64,000 nucleotides of DNA from Dendrophyllia cribrosa (Eukaryota; Cnidaria; Anthozoa; Scleractinia; Dendrophylliidae), in the NCBI GenBank assembly GCA_024195265.1, contig JAJLRJ010000009.1, positions 32,266,274 through 32,330,273 of the forward strand. The letters are read 5' to 3'. This document shows positions 42,887 to 52,904 of this stretch, piece by piece. Below the pieces are notes generated by a model that made no database searches, had not been told where the DNA came from, and was given only the letters and a program-made list of their open reading frames with translations. Position 1 is the stretch's first letter. The number at the start of each line of letters is the position of its first letter. Both the position numbers and the translations under genes were made by a program.

Positions 42887-45800
42887 ATGGAAGCTGACTC
42901 CGAAGTAAGCGCATCACTAAGTTGGATTTTGCTGCCCATTATTGGTGTTTTCACTATTTTACTGTTAAATCATTTCAAACCAAAAGCAAAACTTGACATC
43001 AAGGGAAAGTATGTTCTCATTACCGGATGCGACTCGGGCTTCGGTCGAGCTACAGCCATTGAACTGGACAAGATGGGAGTTTGTGTCTTGGCGACTTGTT
43101 TGACAAAAGAAGGAGAGCAGAGTTTGAAATTAGCGGCGAGTGACAAACTGAAAGCATTTCAGTTGGATGTGACAAATTCAGAGCAGATTAGGAGAGTCTT
43201 CGATTTTGTCAAGGAGCTGGTTGAATTCGAGTCGGGTGAGTTTTTGTTTGTTGACGTTAAAATAGCAGCCCTACTTTTAACTTACAACTCTAGTGTTATT
43301 TGGAAGAAAATAGCAGCCCTACTTTTAACTTACAACTCTAGTGTTATTTGGAAGAAAATAAAGCTTAAATCAATTATCCATCCCGTACTCATTTGTATAC
43401 ATGATCATTCGTGCTGTTCTTGTACGTAAGCCGATTAAATATCAGACTACAGCCGCAGGGCATTCATGTTTATCATTCACAACAGTCACAAAATATACTA
43501 CTAGTAATCACAGTTTAAAAGAGTGCGTTCGACATGTTTGTTAACGGCTGAAAGAAGTAGTATTGATGTCGATTTACGCCCTGCTAAATGTTGTTTACCT
43601 TTAGTCGCCACTTAAGAGTGCAATCAACTCGCAAACATTTTGCTTTAGTGTGATTGTTGTGATGTCTCCGGTTCGCATTTGCTCAGCTACATGCAAATAT
43701 ATCCACAGGCACCCCAAGCTCAGTGTGAGAGTCAGTTACGTGTGGTACCGTATTGCCTATATAATATCAACATGGTTGCAAATATAAGGGTGTTTCTTGG
43801 TGTTGCAGAGACTATTGTTGGTTAGCTATTGTGTTGTGATGTGGGTATTGTTTACTTTCTTTTGAATCTTTTGTTTTACGTCATTTGGTGATCGCAACAC
43901 CAAGAAACTGCCAAATTTTAGGATTTGCATGAGAATCCCGAGTGGAAACACGGGGAACAAAGAAATCGCTTAAATCGCATTAAATCAGGAAAATTACCAC
44001 ACAGGAAGCAAGCAACACACCATGAATATAAGGTACGGCTTTTTTATTGAGAAATTTTGCGAATAATTTTCTTCTTGAATCTATTACCAGATTCCCCTAC
44101 AAATCCTTATATTTGCTGTCATGTTGATATTAGGTAATACGGTACCACACATAACTGACTCTCACACTGAACTTGGGATGCCTGTAATATGTCTGGAATA
44201 TTTGACTAGGTCATAAGCGAATAACATTGATTAGTATATACTGAAACAGTGGATAGCATTGTTGGCGCGCTCTGATTGGCTACTGAAACTCGGAATAGCA
44301 AGTGCTATTCACCTCCCAGCAATTTGCGTGCGAAAATTGTAATCATTGACAGGAATAAATGAGTTAAAAAGCATGATTTTCGTTATATTATCTCACTGTT
44401 TCAGTATATACTAAAACAACTATTCACCTCAGTGTAGGTGGGTAGTGGTGGATATTTACCTCGCCGCTTCGCGGCTCAGTAAATATCCACCACTACCCAC
44501 CTCCACTTCAGTGAATAGTTGTTAAATATTTAACATACAGGGCAAGCAGCAGCACAGATGTAATAAAGATGATGTGATTCAAACATAAGCTTACTTGATC
44601 TTCGATAAATCTGAACAAAATCATAAAGAAATTGAATTTTATTTAGTAATGGATGAGTCAATTCCAGCAGTGCCCATCCCCCCAACCCCCCTCCCCCCAT
44701 ATTCTGAGTTTTTTCTTATTATATTCCATATGAAAATGTCACTGCGTTGATTGTTTGTCAAGGGAAAAGGCTTTTCTGTCCACAGAACTGCTGCAAGTCT
44801 TAATCATCTCGATTATCTTTATCCATCATGGCAAAATTGTCCTAATTCGGAGAATACATTCCGTCTGATTCCAGCGCTGCTAAATGCTGCTAAACGAGCT
44901 TAAAAGCTCTCAAGGAATACAAAAAGAATGTAAGGATTGTATTTGTACTTTTCCGCCTAATCATCGAAATTTTGCACACCACTGCTTTTGTCGCAGGGCG
45001 AAATTAATTCCAGCCCTGGTGCAGTCAACATTTTTATTTATTTATTTTTATTTATTTATTTATGTATTTATTTATCCAGGGGCATCCAATTTAGCAGAGC
45101 TAGTTTAAATGGAGCCCTGACACAACACAAAAACAAAGACATTAAAACTAGAAAATTAGTTAAGTTACAGAGGCAACATGTATCACAGGTGTTACTGTTT
45201 AAAATGGCGCTTTAGCTTGATTTTAAATTCGCTAAGCATCTCTACTTGTCTAATGATTCTTGGTAGGGTGTTGTAGGTCCGAGCACCGTTTATTCTGAAG
45301 CTACATTGGTATTTAGTAGTTTTTGCGAAGGGAGGGCGCAGCAAATCACGGCTTCTGGTGTTATAGCCATGTAAAAGGTGCGCATGCCTGAACTCTGAAA
45401 GTAAGTACGAAGGCGCTATTTGTTTCTGGTTCGAAAGGTGTTGCTGCGCAACTCTGTGAACGCAACCATAAAGTAGCGTTTAAAATAGGTCAAGGCGGGC
45501 ACCGTCTCTGTCATGTACAATAATACATCGTAATAATATGCCGTTTCTGCAAAAATAGATTAAAGTTTTACGCATTTACCTGATTGGGGGTGGGGCTTCC
45601 CCAGTCCCTCCGGCTCCGCCGTCCCTGCAGGTGTGCTCGACCGATGTATATAGTTCTTGGGAAAGGTAGGGGGGGGGGTGGGGGTTTCGAAAAAGAGTTC
45701 TTCAGGAGCTCCTATTCGGAATTGATCATGACCATGCTTTTACAGGTGGTCTGTGGGGCCTGGTGAACAATGCTGGAGTTTGTCAAAAGCTGCCAATCGA

Positions 45801-48800
45801 ATGGACTCCGATGAGCATATTCAAAAGTACTGCGGACGTGAATCTGTGGGGACTGATTGATATGACTAAAACCTTTCTTCCACTTGTCAAGAAGGCTCAG
45901 GGACGAGTGGTAAACATCACCAGTGAACTTGGTAAGGAAAACAACTTGTTATATAGCTGGAGTTTTTCTCAATGCAACGCACGCGTTCATTGGTTGATTC
46001 GTGGTCACATAACCTCTAACAAACAAACTGTTCCCCGCCAAACGTCCATGAGCAGGCAACATTTGCGAAAGCGGGCAACGTTTTCACTGTTGCCCGCTAG
46101 CGCACGTGATCATACCATGACAAAAGGTGACATGATTATTATGCGATTGATGTTTACCTCGAGTGTTCGGCGCGTTTTTCGAACTGTGCTGTGTTGTGTT
46201 GTGTTTTTGTGTTGCTTTATGACTGATCTGTTTCCCGAGGGAAAGATCGAGATTCGAGGGAAACAAAATTCACTGTTTCCCGCAAGACCAATCGTTAAGT
46301 GATTATTGTCTGCTGTTAAAGGGCGCTGTCCCGGATGATATATCGTGTTTTCATGATACGGGAGGCAGCGTGGTCCTGTGGTTAGGGCGCTGGACAAACA
46401 ATTATGCCTTATTCAACCTCAGCATGGAAAACGCAAACCTGGCAGACCGAAAACAATGTTCCACCTATACATCGCTAAGGTGATAAACAGTGAGCCTCCC
46501 CCGCTCCCACATGAAATTAGAAGGGCTGCCAAAGACAAGTAGCAATGGCTAAAGATCGTGGCCGACTGCCTTGCAGCCGGCTGAGTGAGTGAGTGAGTGA
46601 GTGAGTGAGTGAGTGAGTGAGTGAGTGAGTGAGTGAGTGAGTGAGTGAGTTTGAGTGGCGTGTCTGTAAATTAGCTGCAGCAAATTCTCTGCTGGATAGC
46701 TAAGTGCTCGTCCACCATAAACAATGTTTACAAATGGCCAGGAGCTTGCATTATTATCTTGAAATTGGAAGAAAAAATCGCCAGAAGTGATGAAAGCAAA
46801 GACATATTAACTAAACAGACAAAATAATGACTAAAAACTCAAAATTCCACCAGAATGGAAACTTTTTGATTTCTCGACTGCCTGTCACTAAATCAAAATC
46901 AAAATCATTTCCATCCTTGGAAATGCTATTTTGCTTGAAATTGGGGGGGGGCTTCCCCAGTCCCTCTGGCTCCGCCGTCCCTGCAGGTGTGCTCGACCGA
47001 TGTATATAGTTCTTGGGAGAGGCAGGGGGAGGGGGGAGTGTCGAAAAAGAGTTCTTCAGGAGCTTCTATTCTGAATTGATCATGACCATGCTTTTCTATC
47101 CTGCACTTTTTGAATTTTCTCCAAACTACTGCTTCTGTTTTGCTCTATAGAACCTTTTTATCCAATTTAGTTGTATATTTGGTGGCATTTGGTGATATGA
47201 CATGGATATTCAGTAAAGACAATTTCGTTATTTCGGCTGGACAGTGCCCCCTTAATATAGCCCTCTCTTGTTTACTCATAAATTTGTAAATTTATAATTA
47301 AAAAAAAGTATTATTTCGCTAAGTTTGACTACAGGCAGTAAAGGCATTTTTCACCACAAATTTCGAGTAACTGCATTGCAAGATTTGTGCAACTAAAAGT
47401 AGCCAGTCAATTTAACAATTTGGCAAAAATTATCATCTATAACTTATAATTAATATTATATCATAATATATAAAAATGTTTCTTTTGATGTGGATCGCGA
47501 CGTATCGACCGCTTCCTACTGGTCTTTATCAGAGGAAAATTGTAACTGGATGTGTGTCTATACATCACTGTAGTTATTTCTGATAAGGGGATTTTTACCT
47601 TTATCGACAAAAACTGTTTTTTCGGAAGTTTTGCCTCTTTATCGTATGCGTGGCTCGTACCCCGCAATGTGTAAATCATTCGGTAATTTATATCCTTCCC
47701 GGCAAAAAAAGACGACAATCTTCGATGACAACCTTACTTATCTTGATCTTATAGGAGTCACAAAGTAAAACTTTTCTAATTTTCTTTTTTCTTGGTTTTA
47801 ATGAAACGCAGGTCGTATATCGATAAACTGTGTCTCAGCCTATAGTGTAACCAAATATGGCGTGGAGGCGTTTTCGGATGCGTTGAGACGAGAAATGAAT
47901 CCCTGGGGGGTGCAAGTGAGTATCGTGGAACCAACGTTATTTAAAACCAACATCAATCAACCGCCCAGGATTGAAAGAGTCTTCAAGGAGGCCTGGGAAA
48001 ACCTGAATGACGAGCTAAAGGAAGAATATGGAGAGGAATACTTGAAAGGAGGTATATAGTTATTAGCGGAGCTCTCGCGGGCCGAAGTCCCGCTGCGCAG
48101 CCCCACACTCATAGAACCTATGCCTTTTCCATGGTCATGGCTAGCGAAATGTTTCGCGGGCGCGTCGGTCCGTGTGCCGCCGTCTGCCGCGCGCCGTTGG
48201 GCAGGGCTAGCTCGCGGGCGCGTATGACGCCACACAACATCCAGGATCTTAGCAATTTTGAAACCAAATCGAGGCTTTGTTTTTCGCGCGGCTACACGGC
48301 CAAATGTTACGTCAGCTCGGTAAACGCTTTGATGTTTTGCTGTGTTTACTAAGCAGAGAAAACCGTTTAAATTAAAGTCGTTATTTTCCTGCATTTTTTC
48401 GCGGTTTGCTACTCAAGACAGGGATACTAATTACAGTCAAAATACTCAGCGTGTTCCGCTTATTATTTGAGAATGACTTTCATTAATCGCGAACGGATTG
48501 CATTATTGAAATCAAACGCTGATCAAAATTCAGGTTTTAAATTGATTATCAGTGGAAGCTACCAACGGTAGCCTCATTCGAATTAACGAATGTTGATTGG
48601 TTTGTTATTGAAATCAGGCGAATGTTCACGTGCAAAGCAGGCGACAATTGGCGGCTTGACACATCTGAGCTATTTCTGTTCGCTAAACAAAAAGATTCAT
48701 CACTGAGTATTTTTTTTGACGTATTTACAAAACTCCGAAGAAGGATTCTTAAAATGCTAGTGTGCTGGTACTGAAAGAGAAATTTTCACCGAAAGTGAAG

Positions 48801-51603
48801 AAAATTTCCTATGAAGTCCAAGCGACTGAATTCTCTGAAACCAACAGCGGCCAACGGTTGCGTATTTTGCCTGTGAACTTTTGACCGATGTCAGTAAATA
48901 AACCAATCAACATTCGTTATTTCGAATGAGGCTACCGTTGGAAGATTCCAATGGTCAATTTAAAACCTGAATTTTGATCAGCGTTTGATTTCAATAATGC
49001 AATCCGTTCCCGATTAATGAAAGTCATCCCCAAATAATAAGCGGAACGCGCTGAGTATTTTGATTGTAAGAGATACTCAGAAGCTGCTATAGTGGAAAAA
49101 GAAGAGCTTTCAGGGATAAAATCTAGACTACGAGCAGTCTCTCTTTCCCAGCTTAGTCCGTCGAGCAAGAAACGAAAATACATAAGCGAGCGGATAATGG
49201 CCACGCGAAACTGGGGGCGAGGCAGGCGCGCAAGCTGGGAAAGAGAAACTGCTCGTAGTCTAAGATAAAATTTTGCTTCGAGAAACTTCATACGTTTTTA
49301 TCAATGTGGGAACAATGCGGGGAGATGTTTCTCACTTCAGGTTTCAGAACTGAAGAAGCGGAGATTTAAAGAATTTCCAAGCAGTCGAAGGACTTAAAGT
49401 TAAAACAAAATATATTTTTCAATGGGAATTTATGTTGATATCAATCTGTGATTGACTTTTTCTTTGTGTTCTCGCTAGTTTTGGAGAATTGTTTATAAAA
49501 CGTGCTCAAATTCAGTCGTTTTGATTTCTTTCATCGAAGACAGCTCGGCCTCGACGCGCTATAAATGGTTCGCGTTTTGCTTTTAAACATAAACTTATGG
49601 AGATTTAAATAAAATTTTTCGAAAGAAGGTTGTGTTGTCCATTTTTATGTGTTTGTTCATTCATTACATAGGTTGAAAAGCGATTTTATGTAAACAAAAC
49701 AAGACTTGGATTTTATAGTTCTAACTTCACTCGCGTCGCCTTTTAATATGCAAATGTTTGTGTTTTTTTGCAATTTTGAGTTCCAAATCAGTTTCTCGGG
49801 CAATTTTTGGTACGCAACAGGTGTATTTTATTAGGAAATTTTGTTTTTGTTTTTTGTGAACTTTTGTACGGTCTAAATGTACTGTGCAGACGGTTGCGTA
49901 ATACTGTTTTTGAGAATTGCTAAAATTGAAAAATAGCCCGGTCGTCAATCTTAATTCTTGTTCTTTCGACCTTTCACTTTTAAACAGTTAAGTTTATCAT
50001 CGGCTTTCTGTTCAGAGAGCTACGCTGTTAGGCTCAGCCTATCTATATATTTTATAAAGTTATAATTTCAGACTCGATCGATGTTTTACAAGTTTATATT
50101 GCTGTTGTTCTATATTGCTTTTCTGTTTGCGCGCGGTTCCTATGAACGTATAATTAGAATTTTTTCACTGGACCATTCGCACACGCGAGTCTTTAGAAGC
50201 GGGTGTTCTATTTCAGTAATCCTATTGACCAAGCTTATAAGGCTGCACTCTCTCTGTGGTCACGTGAAAACTCGGCCAATATTTCTACACAAAAGTTTGG
50301 TTTTATTAACTGAGTTGACACCGTAAAGAGCCAGTGCAGAAGCTGACGTTTCAAGCGCTAGGAATTGTGGGTTGTGCGGTGGAGCTTCGTCAGTTGATGG
50401 AAACGTGGTAACGTGAGAAACAAGAATAAATAAGTTGAATAAAAAACGTTCGTTGATTCCGTGGGGATTAAGAGCAATCTCGTACCCAGATCTCCCACGG
50501 TCAGGCGGATTTCGGTACAGTACAAGCTCGAGTGAGATGTGGGTACGAGATTAGATTAATATGTTTTTATGTTATCCAGTGGTGTAGGGAAAGGCCTCAG
50601 ATTGCCAAGTATTTCTTACAACGATTGGGGGGATTAAAGTGTCGTGTCTTCTTTTTTTAATGCCTCGTTGATGTTACAGCGGCTACCACGAACACGCGAC
50701 CCACTGCCTTCAAAAGAGCAAATATAGTTGAGGTTTGGTGGACGTCAATCAAAAAAAGCCATTAAATTATTTTGGATTCTGACAGGATTTCAAGCAAAAA
50801 TGCTAAAAGATCGACAATTTTACCCACCAAGAGAAGGTAAAACTTAAAGCAAAACGTATTCAGCGCTCGTTCGCTCGCCCAAAACTAGAAAGTTGCCAAT
50901 ATTTTTGTCACGTTTGAATGAAATCAGTGGGAGTTGTGAAACGTTCTAACTGTTTCGGGGTCATTTTTGGATTAACTTGAAGTTCTGAACTTTGAATTTA
51001 TGCATTTAACTGTGTGGTTGTGTGGCTGGAAAGTGATGGTGAATGGATTTCTTTCGTTCGCTTTCTTCCGTGACGTAATGACGGTTGTGCACGTTGAGGA
51101 CCCATATTGACAAGAGTCGGGATAGCTACCAAGGTTTCTTGAAGGATGGGCACATTTTCAATGATTTGTTGGAAAAATCAGTTTACATATTGAGGCGTTG
51201 AAGTCTAAGAAATTGAGAATACGAGATGGCGTTTTTAACGTGTGGTAGATGTGAAGATGAATGTAACAAATAACTGTGGGAATCTGTAGGTTTGTAGTAC
51301 ACACTGTTAGATATTTCTGCAACAGAACCTGTCGCGTGGTCAATAAAAACCACACAAATACTGTATTCTCTGATTTTCTTTTTAGTAATCAAGACTACAA
51401 ATGCCTATCCTCAGTCCGAGAACCTGTACTTGGTCGTTGATGCTATAGTGGATGCTCTGACGTCACAGGCACCACGTGACCGTTACCCAATTGGCTGTCG
51501 GCTGTTGTTGACGTTGGCAGACTTGTCACCGACGTTTGCCGTAGACTTTATTCTGCAACTCCAGTTCAAAGTACCAACACCGAAAAGCTGCCAAATAGTG
51601 TAA
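42887..51603 (+). CDS. Retinol dehydrogenase / 17-beta-HSD type SDR (SDR9C family)
   Basis: Four exons: 42887-43235, 45746-45931, 47812-48051, 51386-51603. All are GT-AG with matching phase and give 330 residues (family about 317). Residues 11-29 are hydrophobic, a membrane anchor to the ER as in RDH enzymes. LITGCDSGFG (residues 44-53) is the NAD(P)-binding glycine loop, NNAG (124-127) stabilises the fold, Ser176, Tyr189 and Lys193 (YSVTK) are the catalytic set, and KYGVEAFSDALRREM is typical of SDR9C. The likely reaction is oxidation of retinol or hydroxysteroids; the substrate cannot be read from the sequence. Exon 4 (VIKTTNAYPQSENLYLVVDA onward) is a plausible but diverged tail. The stop TAA lies in the first unit of a minisatellite. 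The 8.7 kb gene has transposon-rich introns. Confidence 0.9.
43261..43356. repeat. 48-bp tandem duplication after SDR exon 1
   Basis: Two identical 48-bp units beginning AATAGCAGCCCTACTTTTAA lie just 25 bp after the exon 1 donor. The exactness implies a recent duplication. It keeps the read-through frame open, which makes a false longer exon appear. Confidence 0.85.
43704..44196. mobile_element. Inverted-repeat element in SDR intron 1
   Basis: The left arm CAGGCACCCCAAGCTCAGTG, continuing GAGAGTCAGTTACGTGTGGT, is matched in reverse at 44098-44196 (CCACACATAACTGACTCTCA then CACTGAACTTGGGATGCCTG). Arms are about 85 bp. The interior, AGCTATTGTGTTGTGATG... ACGTCATTTGGTGATCGCAA, resembles sequence at 32890-32990. 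Confidence 0.65.
44232..44413. mobile_element. MITE with AGTATATACTGAAACAGTG ends
   Basis: AGTATATACTGAAACAGTG at the left and CACTGTTTCAGTATATACT at the right are perfect inverted repeats of 19 bp. It abuts the hairpin element at 44415-44523. Confidence 0.7.
44415..44523. mobile_element. Strong hairpin MITE, ATATCCACCACTACCCACCT arms
   Basis: The left half AGGTGGGTAGTGGTGGATAT and right half ATATCCACCACTACCCACCT are perfect complements around a small CGCCGCTTCGCGGC loop region. Outer arms ACAACTATTCACCTCAGTG and CACTTCAGTGAATAGTTGTT pair too. The whole 109 bp is essentially one foldback. Confidence 0.75.
45015..45550 (-). mobile_element. LINE 3' fragment in SDR intron 1
   Basis: The minus strand encodes HGYNTRSRDLLRPPFAKTTK, then YQCSFRINGARTYNTLPRII and RQVEMLSEFKIKLKRHFK, a standard LINE carboxyl end. 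A 3' UTR and an (ATAA)n tail follow at 45025-45075. It is 5'-truncated. Confidence 0.75.
45570..45744 (+). repeat. Segmental duplicate A, ending at the SDR exon 2 acceptor
   Basis: The segment with GGGGCTTCCCCAGTCCCTC, CTGCAGGTGTGCTCGACCG and TTCTTCAGGAGC, ending GAATTGATCATGACCATGCT, is copied at 46943-47095 in intron 2. This copy runs into the acceptor TTTTACAG of exon 2; the other diverges at that exact place (TTTTCTATCC). Confidence 0.8.
46205..46304. mobile_element. MITE fragment, GGGAAACAGTGA family, copy 3
   Basis: TTTCCCGAGGGAAAGATCGA, then AACAAAATTCACTGTTTCCC and CAATCGTTAAGTG match the right part of the element at 24437-24560. The left terminus is missing. Confidence 0.55.
46365..46403 (+). 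mobile_element. SINE head fragment
   Basis: GGGAGGCAGCGTGGTCCTGT followed by GGTTAGGGCGCTGGA matches a tRNA-type A-box region used by animal SINEs. No B box follows. Confidence 0.35.
46583..46651. repeat. GAGT microsatellite
   Basis: About seventeen perfect GAGT units in SDR intron 2, directly after GCAGCCGGCT. Confidence 0.95.
46943..47095 (+). repeat. Segmental duplicate B in SDR intron 2
   Basis: Near-copy of 45570-45744 (GGGGCTTCCCCAGTCCCTCT onward, ending GATCATGACCATGCTTTT). Duplicate B lacks the acceptor dinucleotide and contains no exon. Confidence 0.8.
47491..47535 (-). mobile_element. Penelope-type fragment, decayed hammerhead
   Basis: The minus strand reads CTGATAA (core, one change), A, GACC / loop / GGTC, GATA (GAAA with one change), CGTC. 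The layout is that of the Penelope hammerhead but two core bases are altered, so it is unlikely to be active. Confidence 0.35.
48431..49069. mobile_element. Element with about 185-bp inverted arms in SDR intron 3
   Basis: The left arm (48431-48617; TCAAAATACTCAGCG, GGATTGCATTATTGAAATCA, then CCAACGGTAGCCTCATTCGA) is repeated in reverse at 48885-49069 with about 90 percent identity by eye. The spacer is about 270 bp. No transposase. Confidence 0.7.
49123..49263. mobile_element. MITE with 8-bp target duplication GATAAAAT
   Basis: Ends CTAGACTACGAGCAGTCTCT and, in complement, TTAGACTACGAGCAGTTTCT continue through CTTTCCCAGCTT. GATAAAAT is repeated exactly at 49115-49122 and 49264-49271. An 8-bp duplication fits hAT. 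Confidence 0.8.
49272..50470. other. SDR intron 3 sequence, no nested gene seen
   Basis: AT-rich, with no convincing coding exon. An open frame at 50081-50326 (MFYKFILLLFYIAFLFARGS start) looks hydrophobic by composition only and has no splice context. Confidence 0.4.
50474..50560. mobile_element. MITE with AATCTCGTACCCAGATCTC ends
   Basis: AATCTCGTACCCAGATCTC on the left and GAGATGTGGGTACGAGATT on the right are inverted repeats with one mismatch. No coding sequence. Confidence 0.65.
50655..50960. repeat. Solo arm of the 27250-28202 element family
   Basis: CAGCGGCTACCACGAACACG, then GTTTGGTGGACGTCAATCAA and CTGACAGGATTTCAAGCAAA match the arm sequence (in complement) of the element at 27950-28202. 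Confidence 0.55.
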
Positions 51604-51810
51604 CAACCACAGTCTAACAACCAAACAGTCTAACAACAAAACGGTCAAACAACAAAACAGTCAAACAACAAAACAGTCAAACAACCAAACAGTCAAACAA
51701 CCAAACAGTCAAACAACCAAACAGTCAAACAACAAAACAGTCAAACAACAAAACAGTCAAACAACAAAACAGTCAAACAACAAAACGGTCTAACAACAAA
51801 ACTATTAGAC
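51601..51810 (+). repeat. 16-bp minisatellite overlapping the SDR stop codon
   Basis: About thirteen units of the type AACAACAAAACAGTCA begin with TAACAACCACAGTC, whose TAA is the SDR stop codon. Units differ at C/A and A/G positions. The array would form most of the start of the 3' UTR. Confidence 0.9.
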
Positions 51811-51840
51811 TATTTGTTAGACTATTCGACTTCGTCTCGA

Positions 51841-51902
51841 GGCCAACATCGAGATTCTCGGGAAACAAAATTCACTATTTCCGTCGGGACTAGTCATTAA
51901 GT
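51841..51902. mobile_element. MITE fragment, GGGAAACAGTGA family, copy 4
   Basis: ATCGAGATTCTCGGGAAACA, then AATTCACTATTTCCGTCGGG and ACTAGTCATTAAGTG match the right part of the complete element at 24437-24560. Confidence 0.55.
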
Positions 51903-52336
51903 GTTTGTTGTTGCTGAAACATTGTTACAAACACAAATGTTTTCCAGTTTACCTGCGCAACAAACATTGTTTCAGAAAAAAAGCAAGAAACTGTTTTTGA
52001 ATCGAGCCAAAAACATTGTTGCTTGATGGAATCAAATTTTGTTTCCGAAACTATATTTCCCAGTTGAACCACACACCGTGAAATATTACAGCAAACAATG
52101 TTTCAGCAACAATGTTTCCAAGTTTTAATAGCCAAGCCCTTTTTATATGATCCACTAAACACAGAAATTTAATAGTAAAACCCGTGGACATGTTGTATTA
52201 AGAATTGTTCAGCGAATTTATAACGGTTTGTTAAAATGATTAAAAAAATTAACACTGATTTATCTTACTTGATCCACTTAATACAAAGATATGTGGAAAT
52301 GTTGTTTTCAAAATAATGTTTTTTGAATAGGTTTAA

Positions 52337-52719
52337 GGTGGCTCCCAACAGTTTCCAGCACTTTCCACCTTAAATTTTCGAAAATTTAAGGTGGCTCTGA
52401 ACCCCATATACAGAATTTTTTTAAACTTTGCCAAAAGTTGCATCTTATCCTGCAGCTTCCTGCTGATCAAAATTCGACAATAAAAAATGGGTTTCACCGA
52501 GTCATTTTTGAGTTATTAACACTTAAAGCTAAAATTAAGGGTGTTTTCAGCACATACTGTTGCTATGGTAATATATTGTGTCACAAAAATTATAACGTGT
52601 TCACCAATCATTGGGCATTCGCTTGATATCATGATTGTAGCATCAACTGATAAAGAGTGGTTTTAATGATCCATCAAAATCTAAGTCTTGGAAAGTGCTG
52701 GAAACTGTTGGGAGCCACC
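52337..52719. mobile_element. TTAA-flanked element with 30-bp inverted repeats
   Basis: GGTGGCTCCCAACAGTTTCC on the left and GGAAACTGTTGGGAGCCACC on the right are perfect complements and extend to AGCACTTTCCA. TTAA lies at 52333-52336 and 52720-52723, the target of piggyBac and Kolobok transposons. A second internal palindrome, CCACCTTAAATTTTCGAAAA..., lies at 52366-52395. No transposase. Confidence 0.8.
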
Positions 52720-52904
52720 TTAAATGGTTAACATTAAAAGACTGATTTAACAGTTTAATATGTTCCATTAAACACAGAGATCAACAAAATCTGTTGGCAG
52801 ACATGTTGTGTTCTATTAACATATTGTACCCAGCCTGTGATATACGTACATAATTAAAGTACTTTAGCATAAATCTACTAGCGTTCCATCACGAATGCTG
52901 TTCT

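Noticed and set aside
47957..48394. 145-codon minus-strand frame overlapping SDR exon 3
   Set aside because: Overlaps the antisense of a well-supported exon; arginine/alanine-rich composition from a GC-rich patch, no family resemblance.
51601..51810. CRISPR-like array
   Set aside because: Units are contiguous 16-mers without unique spacers, in a eukaryotic 3' UTR. It is a minisatellite.
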